Assembly: GCA_031549115.1 (NCBI GenBank)
Contig: JAVBQJ010000154.1
Location: 1 to 33,262, forward strand
Direction of reading: 5' to 3'
Length of the DNA stretch: 33,262 nucleotides
DNA from: JAVBQJ01 sp031549115
GTDB lineage: Bacteria > Verrucomicrobiota > Lentisphaeria > Victivallales > Victivallaceae
Position numbers and translations under genes: made by a program. Below the pieces are notes generated by a model that made no database searches, was not told the origin of the DNA, and saw only the letters and a list, made by a program, of their open reading frames with translations. Positions 14,192 to 22,910 of this stretch are shown here, piece after piece. The first letter of the stretch is position 1. The number at the start of each line of letters is the position of its first letter.

Positions 14192-17173
14192 TTAAATGTG
14201 GTCGAGCGTCCCTTTGTATTGCTGCAACAATGCTTCGATCGCAACCGCGACCGTTTCGCCGCCCGGCAGAGCGATATTCACCACCGCATCCCCGGTAACC
14301 GTACCGACGGCGGCAAACGGCACTCCGGCCTGCGCCAGAATCGCCTCCAACTTCGCCTTCGTTTCCGGCGCACAGGTCAGAACGAAGCGGCTGTTGGATT
14401 CCGAAAACAGCATCTCGGCGGCATTGCAGCCGTCGGCTCCCGGCGCCTTGGCCAGGTCGACCGAAAGGCCGAGCCGCCCCGCCATCGCGGTGCGCGCCAA
14501 CGCCATCCCCAGACCGCCGAGCGCCGGCGTCGTCAACGAATGCGCCAATTCGGCTTCGGTAATCGCGCCGACCGCGTTGTAGGTCGCCAGCGCCATCGCC
14601 GCGTCCACCTGCGGTACCCGGTTCCCGGTCGCATCCAACATCGCAAAATATTCGCCGCCGCCCAGCTCCGGTTTGGTCAGGCCGATCACATACACGAGAT
14701 CGCCGGCTTGCTTCGCGTCCAGCGTCACCGCCTTGGCGACATCGTCCATCTTGGCGATCGCGCTGAACAATACCGACGGCGGAATCGAAATCTTTTTGCC
14801 GCCCCGGGTGCTGTCGTTTTTCATCGAGTCCTTGCCGGAGATGCACGGCACCTTGTACAGCTTGGTGAAGTCGTACAGCGCCTTGTTGGCACGCACCAAC
14901 TGCGCCAGCTTGTATTCGCCGTCCGGCGTCTTCGGGCTCTGCACCGGGTCGGGCCAGCAGAAGTTGTCCAGACCGGCCAGCAAACCGAGCTTGCCGCCGA
15001 CCGCGATGATCCGGCGCACCGCCAGGTCGATCACCGAAGCCATCATCCAGTACGTGTCGATATCGCTGTAACGCGGCAGAATCCCCGCCGACAACACCAC
15101 ACCCTCGCGGCCCAGCGGCTCCGCCAACGTCACCGTCGCGTCGCCGAACACATCGCGCTCCTTGCCGACCAGCGGCTTGATCACGCTCAAGCCTTTCACT
15201 TCATGATCGTACTGGCGCGCCTTGTATTCATCCGAGCACAGGTTCAAACGTCCCGCCATCGCGGTCAGATCCTGCCCGAGGTTACGCCCGGCCAGCGACG
15301 GCTCCGGAAACGACGGGCGCTTCCAGACCGCATTCAAATGCAGCCGCGGCAGGCCGCCGTGCATGAATTCGATATCCAGCCATGCCACGGTCTTGCCGTT
15401 ATAACACATATGGAATTTACCGGTGTCGGTGAATTCGCCGAGCACCGAAACTTCGACGTCGCGTTCGCGCGCCAGCTTCCGGAATTCTTCGATATTTTCC
15501 GGTGGCACCGCGAAGCTCATCCGCTCCTGCGCCTCCGAAACCAGAATTTCCCACGGATCCAGCCCGGCATACTTCAACGGCGCCTTGTCCAGATCCAGGC
15601 GGCAGCCGCCGCACAATTCCGCCATTTCACCGACGCTGGACGATAGTCCGCCGGCGCCGTTATCGGTCACGAAACGGTACAAGTGCCGCGCCCGGGCTTC
15701 GTAAATGAAATCGCTCAGCTTTTTCTGCGTGATCGGGTCGCCGATCTGTACCGCCGCCGTCGGGCTTTCCTGGTGCAGCTCTTCGCTGGAAAAGGTCGCG
15801 CCGTGAATCCCGTCCTTGCCGATCCGGCCGCCGCCCATCACCACCAGGTCGCCCGGCTTGATCGACTTCTCATGGCCTTTGACGTCGCCGATTTGGCGCG
15901 GCAGCGTTCCGACCGTGCCGCAATACACCAACGGTTTGCCGAGGTAGCGATCGTCGAAATATTCCCAGCCCAGGCCGTACGGAATGCCGCTCTGGTTGCC
16001 GCCGTCGATCACCCCTTTGTGGATGCCGTCGCGCAGCCGCCGCGGATGCAGCAGCCCCTCCGGGACCTCCGCATCGGCGGTGAACGGCGAACCGAGGCAA
16101 TAGCCCCAGACGTTGATCAACAAATCCGCCCCCTGCCCGGTCCCCATCGGGTCGCGGTTGACGCCGACGATACCGGTCATCGCGCCGCCGTAAGGATCCA
16201 GCGCCGACGGACTGTTGTGGGTTTCGACCTTGTACACCAGGTCGATCCGGTCGTTGAAACGGATCACACCGGCGTTGTCGTGGAATACCGACACCAGGAA
16301 ATCCACCTCTTCGGCGATTTCATAGGTGCTCTTTTTGATGAAGCTTTTGTAACAGGAAACGATCGATTCCTTCTTGCCGGTTTCGGCGTCGAGATATTCG
16401 ATCGCGGCATCGAAAATCTTGTGCTTGCAGTGTTCGCTCCAGGTCTGCGCCAACACCTCCAGCTCCACGTCGGTCGGCTTGCGGCTCAGCCCCATGGCTT
16501 CGCGCCCTTCGGCCCGGCGGAAGTAATTCTGGATCACCTTCATCTCCTCGAGCGTCAGCGCCAGAATCCCCTTGCGGCTGATTTCGAGCAGCTCCGCATC
16601 GGAAACTTCCAGATCGTATTCGCGTACCCGGCCGCCGGCCGCGCCCGTCACCACCGGCAGATTCAACGGCAGCGGCCGCTTCAGCGCCTCGCCGTCGTAG
16701 ACCTGTACCGACTGAATCAATTCATTGGCGAGAAGATCGCGGCCGATGCGTTCCACCTTGGCGCGATCCAGTTCGTCGCCGTACAAGAGATATTCGACCG
16801 AACTGAAAATCTGTTCGTCATCGCGCAGCTTGCGTCCGACGATATCGCCGACGGCTTCGTGCGCGGTACGGCCGACGTTGTCGGTGACGCCGGGCTTGAA
16901 GCCGACCGCGACAATGAATTTGCAGTCATTGTCGTCGCGGTCCAGCGCGCAGACTTCCCCGATACGAACCTTTTGCAGCACCGGATTCGCCAGAAATTCG
17001 GCGACCCGCCCGGCTTCCGGGTCGGTGATATTTGCATGGATGGTATAGACATCGCGCGTCCGCACCGCTTCCACCGGCAAATTCAGAAAATCACAGATCT
17101 GCCGCGCCACGCCCTCGCCGCGTGAATCGCGCCACTGCGGCAATACCGCCAATTCAATTCGATAATTTTTCAT
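14192..17173 (-). CDS. purL: Phosphoribosylformylglycinamidine synthase, PurS-like/PurL fusion without glutaminase domain
   Basis: This 993-residue enzyme makes FGAM from FGAR, ATP and ammonia, the fourth step of purine synthesis. The N-terminal 170 or so residues look like two PurS-like units: one beginning YRIELAVLPQWRDSRGEGVA with FLANPVLQKVRIGEV, and a second beginning FIVAVGFKPGVTDNVGR. The PurL body follows, with LAQTWSEHCKHKIFDA, the ATP/substrate motif VETHNSPSALDPYGGAMTG, GGGRIGKDGIHGATFSS, and a second AIR-synthase-like half (SGKDSMKND, GLGMALARTAM). It ends without the class I glutaminase domain of E. coli PurL, so a separate PurQ is needed and is not in this window. The gene is 35 bases after secA and 4 bases before the sigma gene. 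Confidence 0.95.
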   Translation of the reverse strand: MKNYRIELAVLPQWRDSRGEGVARQICDFLNLPVEAVRTRDVYTIHANITDPEAGRVAEFLANPVLQKVRIGEVCALDRDDNDCKFIVAVGFKPGVTDNVGRTAHEAVGDIVGRKLRDDEQIFSSVEYLLYGDELDRAKVERIGRDLLANELIQSVQVYDGEALKRPLPLNLPVVTGAAGGRVREYDLEVSDAELLEISRKGILALTLEEMKVIQNYFRRAEGREAMGLSRKPTDVELEVLAQTWSEHCKHKIFDAAIEYLDAETGKKESIVSCYKSFIKKSTYEIAEEVDFLVSVFHDNAGVIRFNDRIDLVYKVETHNSPSALDPYGGAMTGIVGVNRDPMGTGQGADLLINVWGYCLGSPFTADAEVPEGLLHPRRLRDGIHKGVIDGGNQSGIPYGLGWEYFDDRYLGKPLVYCGTVGTLPRQIGDVKGHEKSIKPGDLVVMGGGRIGKDGIHGATFSSEELHQESPTAAVQIGDPITQKKLSDFIYEARARHLYRFVTDNGAGGLSSSVGEMAELCGGCRLDLDKAPLKYAGLDPWEILVSEAQERMSFAVPPENIEEFRKLARERDVEVSVLGEFTDTGKFHMCYNGKTVAWLDIEFMHGGLPRLHLNAVWKRPSFPEPSLAGRNLGQDLTAMAGRLNLCSDEYKARQYDHEVKGLSVIKPLVGKERDVFGDATVTLAEPLGREGVVLSAGILPRYSDIDTYWMMASVIDLAVRRIIAVGGKLGLLAGLDNFCWPDPVQSPKTPDGEYKLAQLVRANKALYDFTKLYKVPCISGKDSMKNDSTRGGKKISIPPSVLFSAIAKMDDVAKAVTLDAKQAGDLVYVIGLTKPELGGGEYFAMLDATGNRVPQVDAAMALATYNAVGAITEAELAHSLTTPALGGLGMALARTAMAGRLGLSVDLAKAPGADGCNAAEMLFSESNSRFVLTCAPETKAKLEAILAQAGVPFAAVGTVTGDAVVNIALPGGETVAVAIEALLQQYKGTLDHI

Positions 17174-17208
17174 CCGCTGTCTTTCGCTGGTTATAACTCA
17201 AAAAAACA

Positions 17209-20205
17209 TTATTGCCCGCAACACTTCTTGTACTTTTTGCCGGAGCCGCACGGACACAGGTCATTCGCCCCGACTTTGGGCAACTGACGCCGGAAGGTCA
17301 CCTGGATCTCCGGTTTTTCGGCTTCGATCATCGCTTCCGGCGGCAGATCGGAACCGCCGCCGGTTTCCGGCATCTCCGCCTCTTCAAATTGATTGAAGCT
17401 GCGATGGACCAAGTGTTTCGGCAACATTTTCAACAGGTCTTCAAAGGTGGTCATCCGCGCAACGTTCATCGTGAACATACTCGAAGCCGCCTGCTTCTGA
17501 ATTTCCGTCATCAGCGACTGGAATGCCAGGTAGGCTTCGTTCTTGTACTCCACCAACGGATCGCGCTGCGCGTACACCCGCAAATAGATATTCGAACGCA
17601 GGTGGTCCATCGTATACAAATGCTGCTGCCACAGGCGATCCAGCGCTTCCAGCACCGTCCGGCGCTCCAGCCAGCGCTGATCCTCCTCCGGCAAACCGGC
17701 ATTCTTCTCCCGGTATGCGCTCTCCACCCGGCGGGCGATATCCAACGCGAACGCGCGCTGGTCGGACACCTCGCCGTTGCGCAGCCCCGCCGTCAGGTCT
17801 TCACGCTTGAAGTGCAGCGGGAAAGTCGCGTTCAGCCAGGAGATGAACTTGTCCCAATCGAAGCCGGATTTACGCTCCCCGGACGGCAACGAAGCGATCA
17901 ACTCCACTTCGTTGATCAACAACTCTTCGACCAATCCCATCAGGACTTCGCCGGGGCATTCGGAAAGCAACGCTTCCTTGCGCAAACCGTAAACGATTCC
18001 GCGCTGCTTGTTCATCACATCGTCGAATTCCAGCGTCCGCTTCCGGATGGAAAAGTGGTGCTGCTCCACGCGCTTCTGCGCCATTTCGATCGATTTGCTC
18101 AACCACGGGTCGGCCAGACCTTCGCCTTCCTTCGGCCCGAAACGTTCGAAAATCCGGATGATCCGGTCGGAACCGAACAGCCGCATCAGATTGTCTTCCA
18201 GCGACACAAAGAACGCCGACGCCCCCGGGTCCCCCTGACGCGAACAGCGGCCGCGCAGCTGCCGGTCGATCCGGCGCGAGTCGTGCCGGGAACTGCCGAT
18301 CACCCGCAGACCGCCAAGCTGCGCCACGCCGGGCCCGAGCTTGATGTCGGTACCGCGTCCGGCCATGTTGGTGGCGACGGTCACGGCGCCGGGCTGTCCG
18401 GCCCGCGCCACGATTTCGGCTTCGTGCTGGTGATTTTTGGCGTTCAACACATTGTGCGGGATATTCTGCCGCTTCAGCATCCGGCTGAGGATCTCCGAAT
18501 CCTCCACCGAAATCGTCCCCAGCAGCACCGGCTGGCCGCTCGTGTGGCAGCGCGCCACTTCCTGGACGATGGCGTTGAATTTGTCACGCCGGGTGGTGAA
18601 AATGAGGTCCTGGTCGTCCTTGCGCGGGCACCGGCGGTTCGGCGGGATTACGATCACATCCAGCTTGTAGATCTGATGGAATTCGTTGGCCTCGGTTTCC
18701 GCCGTACCGGTCATACCGGCCAGCTTCTCGTACAGACGGAAGTAGTTCTGAATCGTGATCGTCGCCATCGTCTGGGTTTCCTGCTCAATGGTGACATTTT
18801 CCTTGGCTTCCAGCGCCTGATGCAAGCCGTCGGAAAAGCGGCGTCCGGGCATCATTCGCCCGGTATGCTCGTCGACGATCATCACCTTGCCGTTCTGAAC
18901 CACATAATCGACGTCGCGCTCGAACAGGCAATACGCCTTCAGCAGTTGTCCGAGGTCGTGAAGCCGTTCGCTCTGGACACTGTAATCGGCTTCGAATTTC
19001 TTGCGGGTCTCCAGGCGCTCCTCTTCGGTCAGCGCCGGATCGTTTTCGATACGGTGAATTTCCGCCAGCAAATCCGGTAGAATAAAGGCTTCCGGGTTGT
19101 TCGGCGAAATCGCGTTGCGCCCCTTTTCGGTCAGGTCCGCCTCGTTGCTCTTTTCGTCGATCGCGAAATACAATACCGACTGGACCTCCTGCAGCATGCC
19201 GCGGTTGTTGTCGCTGCGCACTCTGGCTTCGATGCGTTCGAGATCGCGCAACAGCGATCCGTCTTCGAGCATGTGCAGCATCTGCTTGTGGGTCGGCATC
19301 CCGAATTTCACCTGCAGCAGTTTGGTCAGCGCCGCTTCCTTGTCATCGTCGGACACCGACGGCTGCGCCAGGGTTTCGCGCGCTTCCTTGATCAGACGGG
19401 AGCACAGGAGATTCTGCCGTTGGAACACATCGGCCACCAGCGGCTGAATCACGTCGAATTGATGCGTCGACATCGGCACCGGACCGGAGATAATCAGCGG
19501 GGTCCGGGCTTCGTCGATCAGAATCGAGTCGATTTCGTCGATGATCGCGTAAAAATGATCGCGCTGGACCAGCTGGGAGGCATCCCCCGCCATCCCCATG
19601 TCGCGCAGATAGTCGAAACCGAACTCGCTGTTGGTTCCGTAGGTGATATCCGCCAGATATTGCTCCCGGCGCACCGACGGCGGCTGCATATTCTGCAGAC
19701 ATCCGACCGTCAAGCCGAGGTAACGGTACACCGCCCCCATCCATTCGGAGTCGCGGCGGGCCAGGTAATCGTTGACCGTCACCAGCTGGCAGTTGCGTCC
19801 GGTCAAAGCGTTCAGATACAGCGGCATCGTCGCCACCAGGGTCTTGCCTTCGCCGGTGGCCATTTCGGCGATGTTGCCCTTGTGCAGCGCAATCGCCCCC
19901 AGAATCTGGACATCGAACGGGACCATGTCCCAGATCAGCTTCTGACCGCATACATCGATTTCACGGCCGCACATCCGGCGGCAGGCATTCTTCAATACCG
20001 CAAACGCCTCGCACATGATGTCGTCGGTCGTTTCGCCATTCCGCAAGCGCTGCTGGAATTCCGGAGTCTTGGCCAGCAACTCCTCTTCGGAAAGTTTCTG
20101 ATAGCTCTCTTCCAACTGTTTGACACGCTCCACCAACGGCTTCATCCGTTTGAGGTCGCGTTGGGACTTGGTGCCGAAGACTTTCTTCAGTATCGACGTA
20201 AGCAT
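17209..20205 (-). CDS. secA: Preprotein translocase ATPase SecA
   Basis: SecA is the motor that pushes unfolded preproteins through SecYEG. The 998-residue chain shows Walker A ATGEGKT (116-122), NDYLARRDSEWMG, Walker B IIDEIDSILIDEART (Asp223), and a long preprotein-crosslinking/NBD insertion reaching DVDYVVQNGKVMIVDEHTGRMMPGRRFSDGLHQALEAKE. MAGRGTDI and SRHDSRRIDRQLRGR motifs of NBD2 follow. The C-terminus has the zinc-binding SEC-C tail (LCPCGSGKKYKKCCGQ) used for SecB or lipid contacts. It is about 100 residues longer than E. coli SecA because of the insertion, as in Bacteroidetes and PVC homologues. The frame is open to 20265; the ATG at 20205, which gives the normal MLTSILKKVFGTKS N-terminus, is preferred with AAAGG about 11 bases upstream. 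Confidence 0.97.
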   Translation of the reverse strand: MLTSILKKVFGTKSQRDLKRMKPLVERVKQLEESYQKLSEEELLAKTPEFQQRLRNGETTDDIMCEAFAVLKNACRRMCGREIDVCGQKLIWDMVPFDVQILGAIALHKGNIAEMATGEGKTLVATMPLYLNALTGRNCQLVTVNDYLARRDSEWMGAVYRYLGLTVGCLQNMQPPSVRREQYLADITYGTNSEFGFDYLRDMGMAGDASQLVQRDHFYAIIDEIDSILIDEARTPLIISGPVPMSTHQFDVIQPLVADVFQRQNLLCSRLIKEARETLAQPSVSDDDKEAALTKLLQVKFGMPTHKQMLHMLEDGSLLRDLERIEARVRSDNNRGMLQEVQSVLYFAIDEKSNEADLTEKGRNAISPNNPEAFILPDLLAEIHRIENDPALTEEERLETRKKFEADYSVQSERLHDLGQLLKAYCLFERDVDYVVQNGKVMIVDEHTGRMMPGRRFSDGLHQALEAKENVTIEQETQTMATITIQNYFRLYEKLAGMTGTAETEANEFHQIYKLDVIVIPPNRRCPRKDDQDLIFTTRRDKFNAIVQEVARCHTSGQPVLLGTISVEDSEILSRMLKRQNIPHNVLNAKNHQHEAEIVARAGQPGAVTVATNMAGRGTDIKLGPGVAQLGGLRVIGSSRHDSRRIDRQLRGRCSRQGDPGASAFFVSLEDNLMRLFGSDRIIRIFERFGPKEGEGLADPWLSKSIEMAQKRVEQHHFSIRKRTLEFDDVMNKQRGIVYGLRKEALLSECPGEVLMGLVEELLINEVELIASLPSGERKSGFDWDKFISWLNATFPLHFKREDLTAGLRNGEVSDQRAFALDIARRVESAYREKNAGLPEEDQRWLERRTVLEALDRLWQQHLYTMDHLRSNIYLRVYAQRDPLVEYKNEAYLAFQSLMTEIQKQAASSMFTMNVARMTTFEDLLKMLPKHLVHRSFNQFEEAEMPETGGGSDLPPEAMIEAEKPEIQVTFRRQLPKVGANDLCPCGSGKKYKKCCGQ

Positions 20206-20298
20206 GAAATCAACAACCTTTCTTTCAACAAAATCCACCCCCCGGCACATACCCACAAGCATCATTCGGCAATGTGGATATCCCGGGGGGTTATATCA

Positions 20299-20324
20299 CG
20301 CCGGCACCGGTCAGATTGCCGGCG
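20299..20324 (-). terminator. 8-bp perfect hairpin between pyrE and secA; possible terminator or leader structure
   Basis: CGCCGGCA at 20299-20306 pairs perfectly with TGCCGGCG at 20317-20324 across a 10-base loop, 15 bases past the pyrE stop. No T run follows on the minus strand, so it is not a standard intrinsic terminator. It may stabilise the pyrE transcript end or belong to the secA leader. The 133-base pyrE-secA gap otherwise holds nothing clear. Confidence 0.35.
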
Positions 20325-20338
20325 CCGACCCGTCAGAA

Positions 20339-20905
20339 TCATTTGGAACCGGGACGGTCCAGCGGCATTCCCGCCAGGCACATCGGACACTCCGCCGGAT
20401 CGTAGGTCGGCAGCGTCAACCGGATCAGGCTCTCGTGCGGAATATCGAATTTCGCCCGGCCGCTCGAACGATCCACCAGCACCGCCACACCGGCCACCTC
20501 GGCCCCCATGGAGCGCACCAGATCGATCGTCTGCTGGACCCGGCCGCCTTCGGTGATCACATCCTCGGCCACCAGCACCTTTTCGCCGGAGCGCAGCGAG
20601 AAACCGCGCTTCAACACCAGCTGCCCGTCTTCCTTATCGGCGAAAATCGCCCGGCAGCCGAGCGCGCGCCCCATCTCCTGTCCGACAATCAGGCCGCCGA
20701 CCGCGGGGCTGATCACGGTCTCGATCTCTTTTCCGGCAAACTTCTGCGCCAGGAAACGGCAGGCCTTTTCCGCCTTGTCGGGATATTGCAGCAGCAGCGC
20801 CGCCTGAAAAAAGCGGTTGCTATGCTTGCCGGAGCGCAGTTGGAAGTGCCCTTCCAGCAAAGCCTGCGACTCTTTGAACATTTCAAGAATTTCTGCTTCG
20901 GTCAT
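20339..20905 (-). CDS. pyrE: Orotate phosphoribosyltransferase
   Basis: PyrE converts orotate and PRPP to OMP in pyrimidine synthesis. The 188-residue chain has the type I phosphoribosyltransferase PRPP loop KVLVAEDVITEGGRV (about 109-123), preceded by AVGGLIVGQEMGRALGCRAIFADKE, and an N-terminal HFQLRSGKHSNRFFQ orotate/OPRT motif. The C-terminus ends with a CPMCLAG segment seen in the shorter, Thermus-like OPRT group. It starts 37 bases after the zinc-binding protein gene on the same strand and is followed by secA. Orotate specificity, rather than another base, follows from the GKHSNRFFQ and AEDVITEGG combination; this is family knowledge. Confidence 0.94.
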   Translation of the reverse strand: MTEAEILEMFKESQALLEGHFQLRSGKHSNRFFQAALLLQYPDKAEKACRFLAQKFAGKEIETVISPAVGGLIVGQEMGRALGCRAIFADKEDGQLVLKRGFSLRSGEKVLVAEDVITEGGRVQQTIDLVRSMGAEVAGVAVLVDRSSGRAKFDIPHESLIRLTLPTYDPAECPMCLAGMPLDRPGSK

Positions 20906-20942
20906 GATCCATACCTTTTATAATTCAATTCCGCTGCTGTTG

Positions 20943-21335
20943 TCAGCGGAATGTATCCGGAGAAGACGGCTCCACCCACAAATGGAAATCCACCTGCCGG
21001 TCGCCCAACTTCAACGTGATCAACGTATTCAATCGGGTCAGCAAGAGAGCGTACGGGATGCGCACTTCGCCGTTGGCCACATTGACCGACACATTGCTGT
21101 CGCCCAGAATGTCCTCCGCCTCGCGGATCGCCACGATCAGATTGAGCATACGGGCCAATTTATCCCGCAGGGCTTTATCCAGCGAATAGGTCTGGTGGCA
21201 TTCAGGGCACACCGCCTGAAAATCCGCTTTTGCGACTTCGGCCAGATTGAACTTCACGACTCCGGAGCAGTCGCCGTTCAAACAGCGAAAATCAATCTGT
21301 GCTTTCGCCCCCAGTTCATTTGTCGCTTTGCTCAT
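20943..21335 (-). CDS. Small zinc-ribbon-like protein of unknown function
   Basis: The 130-residue product begins at an ATG 4 bases past the ptsN stop, with GGAAG upstream; a longer frame to 21365 would run into ptsN. Four cysteines are arranged as CX4C (Cys18, Cys23) and CX2C (Cys43, Cys46, in AVCPECHQTY), an obvious candidate zinc site. The N-terminal half resembles a ribbon that reads nucleic acid or protein. The C-terminal half (IVAIREAEDILGDSNVSVNVANGEVRIPYALLLTRLNTLITLKLGDRQVDFHLWVEP, seen in pieces) looks like a small alpha/beta domain. I do not recognise the family. Tight coupling to ptsN and a position before pyrE suggest shared transcription, not a proven shared role. Confidence 0.75.
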   Translation of the reverse strand: MSKATNELGAKAQIDFRCLNGDCSGVVKFNLAEVAKADFQAVCPECHQTYSLDKALRDKLARMLNLIVAIREAEDILGDSNVSVNVANGEVRIPYALLLTRLNTLITLKLGDRQVDFHLWVEPSSPDTFR

Positions 21336-21339
21336 AGAC

Positions 21340-21798
21340 TCAGTCTTCCGCGTGCTGCTGAACAATTTTCAAAATCTGCGACGGACGGGTGGCATTTTCC
21401 GTCAGCTCGGTAATCAGCGCGGACGAACGCATCTTCCGCGACACGCTGCCGAGCAGCTGCAGATACGCTTCCTGATCGGAGTCGGCCGCAACGATGAACA
21501 CCACCACCGTCACCGGCTGGTCGTCCTGACTCTGGTAATCGGTAATCGGATTGGTGCAAACCCCGATCAGAATCACCGGCTCGGGAATATTGCCGACCCG
21601 GATATGCGGCAAACCCAGACCATTACCCACACCGGTGGTCATCATCCGTTCCCGCTTCCAGACCAGCCGGAAGATCAAATCCCGATCCAACTTCGAAAGA
21701 TCCGCCGCGCGGGTGATCAATTCGTCGAGGATTTCAATTTTGTTTTTTCCGTGCAGTACTACAATCGAGTCTTTGGTGATGTACTTCGTAAACGACAT
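21340..21798 (-). CDS. ptsN: PTS EIIA-type phosphocarrier, PtsN-like (EIIA-Ntr)
   Basis: The 152-residue single-domain protein belongs to the EIIA type 2 (fructose/mannitol/Ntr) family. The phosphorylated His65 sits in the standard GLGLPHIRV motif, preceded by ERMMTTGVGNG. Residues FIVAADSDQEAYLQLLGSVSRKM match the conserved C-terminal half. With no sugar-permease domain attached, it is probably a regulatory EIIA-Ntr that signals phosphoenolpyruvate/glutamine status, as in proteobacteria. The general PTS phosphotransferases are not in the window. GGAGGG about 7 bases before the ATG gives a strong start. A separate promoter candidate lies about 80 bases upstream. Confidence 0.92.
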   Translation of the reverse strand: MSFTKYITKDSIVVLHGKNKIEILDELITRAADLSKLDRDLIFRLVWKRERMMTTGVGNGLGLPHIRVGNIPEPVILIGVCTNPITDYQSQDDQPVTVVVFIVAADSDQEAYLQLLGSVSRKMRSSALITELTENATRPSQILKIVQQHAED

Positions 21799-21880
21799 TT
21801 CAGCTTCCCTCCGGTATGCTCAAGCCAGTTGCAGGCTCAAAATTAGTCAATCCCTTTTTATTTCAATACTTGATTCCATT

Positions 21881-21909
21881 AAAATAATCGTCCTTTGACG
21901 ATTTTTCAA
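21881..21909 (-). promoter_or_regulatory. Candidate ptsN promoter with an inverted repeat filling its spacer
   Basis: On the minus strand TTGAAA (21909-21904) and TATTTT (21886-21881) are 17 bases apart. The spacer is almost exactly a hairpin, AATCGTC-AAAG-GACGATT (21903-21886). It could be an operator for ptsN, or the hairpin of an intrinsic terminator for the upstream rluD gene followed by ATTTTAAT. On the plus strand the same stem is followed by TTT. Both uses overlap and cannot be separated by eye. Confidence 0.45.
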
Positions 21910-21968
21910 CCGCTTATCCAGCAAATTATTCAAATTATCGCTCTTTTTCGGAACGATGTACCGGATTT

Positions 21969-22910
21969 TCATTCCGAAAGCGCCAGCATCCGCCGCAAAG
22001 CACCGCGAAAATCATCCGGCGCCTCCGCAGTGAAATTACATTCGACGCCGGTCACCGGATGCGGCAGGCGGATCTTCCACGCATGCAGCAATTGCCGGCC
22101 GAAATCGCCGGGACCGCCCTTCTTTCCATACAACGGATCCCCCAGCACCGGATGCCCCAGATGCGCCATGTGCACCCGGATCTGGTGCGTGCGCCCGGTC
22201 ACGATATTCACCGCCACCAGGCTCACCGCGTCGCCGTCGAGCACGCCGGACCGGACCACTTCATAGCGGGAAACCGCCTCTTTGCCGTTGCGAGCCACCA
22301 CCGCCATCTTCTGCCGATGCCGGGGGTGGCGCCCGATCAGAGTGACGCACTCGCCGGACTTCTGCGCCGGAACGCCCCGGACCAGCGCCAGATAGGTTTT
22401 ATGCACCTGCCGGTCGGCGAAACTGCCCGCCAGCTTGAACTGCGCCTGCGCCGTCAGCGCGATCACCAGACACCCCGAGGTGTCCTTGTCCAGCCGGTGC
22501 ACGATTCCGGGGCGCAAGCCGGCAATCGACTGCTCCCGGGCCAGTTGCGGATAACGGCCGAGCAGCGCGTTGACCACGGTACCGTCCGGATTGCCCGGCG
22601 CCGGATGTACCACCACCCCGGCGGGCTTGTTGATCACCAGCATCGATTCGTCTTCGTAAATCACCGGAAAAGAGAATTCGGCGACGGCCAACACCGGCTC
22701 CTCCGGCTCGTCCAGCGCCACCTCCAGACACATACCGGCACGCATCGGCATTTTCGGCGAATCCAAAATCTCTCCATCGGCCGCAACCCGTCCGGAGCGG
22801 ATCAGGCGCTGCAGCGTGACCCGCGACAAATCGCGCACCAACCGCGACAAGCAGCGGTCCAGCCGGACTCCGGCGTCCTGTTCGTCCAATTCCAAATGGA
22901 GTGTTTTCAT
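21969..22910 (-). CDS. rluD: RluD-type large-subunit rRNA pseudouridine synthase
   Basis: The 313-residue protein has an N-terminal S4 RNA-binding domain (about 14-75, VRLDRCLSRLVRDLSRVTLQRLIRSGRV) followed by the RluA/RluD catalytic domain. The catalytic motif HRLDKDTSG (138-146) carries the nucleophilic Asp141. VINKPAGVVVHPAPGN, YLALVRG and TGRTHQIRVHMAHLGHPVLGDPLYG are the other conserved blocks. RluD modifies the helix 69 loop of 23S rRNA in E. coli; the S4 domain makes RluD (or RluC) more likely than RluA, but the exact site is inference. Its start overlaps the lgt stop by 4 bases (22907-22910), a translationally coupled pair. Confidence 0.93.
   Translation of the reverse strand: MKTLHLELDEQDAGVRLDRCLSRLVRDLSRVTLQRLIRSGRVAADGEILDSPKMPMRAGMCLEVALDEPEEPVLAVAEFSFPVIYEDESMLVINKPAGVVVHPAPGNPDGTVVNALLGRYPQLAREQSIAGLRPGIVHRLDKDTSGCLVIALTAQAQFKLAGSFADRQVHKTYLALVRGVPAQKSGECVTLIGRHPRHRQKMAVVARNGKEAVSRYEVVRSGVLDGDAVSLVAVNIVTGRTHQIRVHMAHLGHPVLGDPLYGKKGGPGDFGRQLLHAWKIRLPHPVTGVECNFTAEAPDDFRGALRRMLALSE

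Noticed and set aside
17212..19080. 622-residue open frame opposite secA, and similar long frames opposite purL and leuS (15683-17125, 27941-29725, 29732-31444)
   Set aside because: All are long antisense frames produced by GC bias and mirror conserved enzymes.
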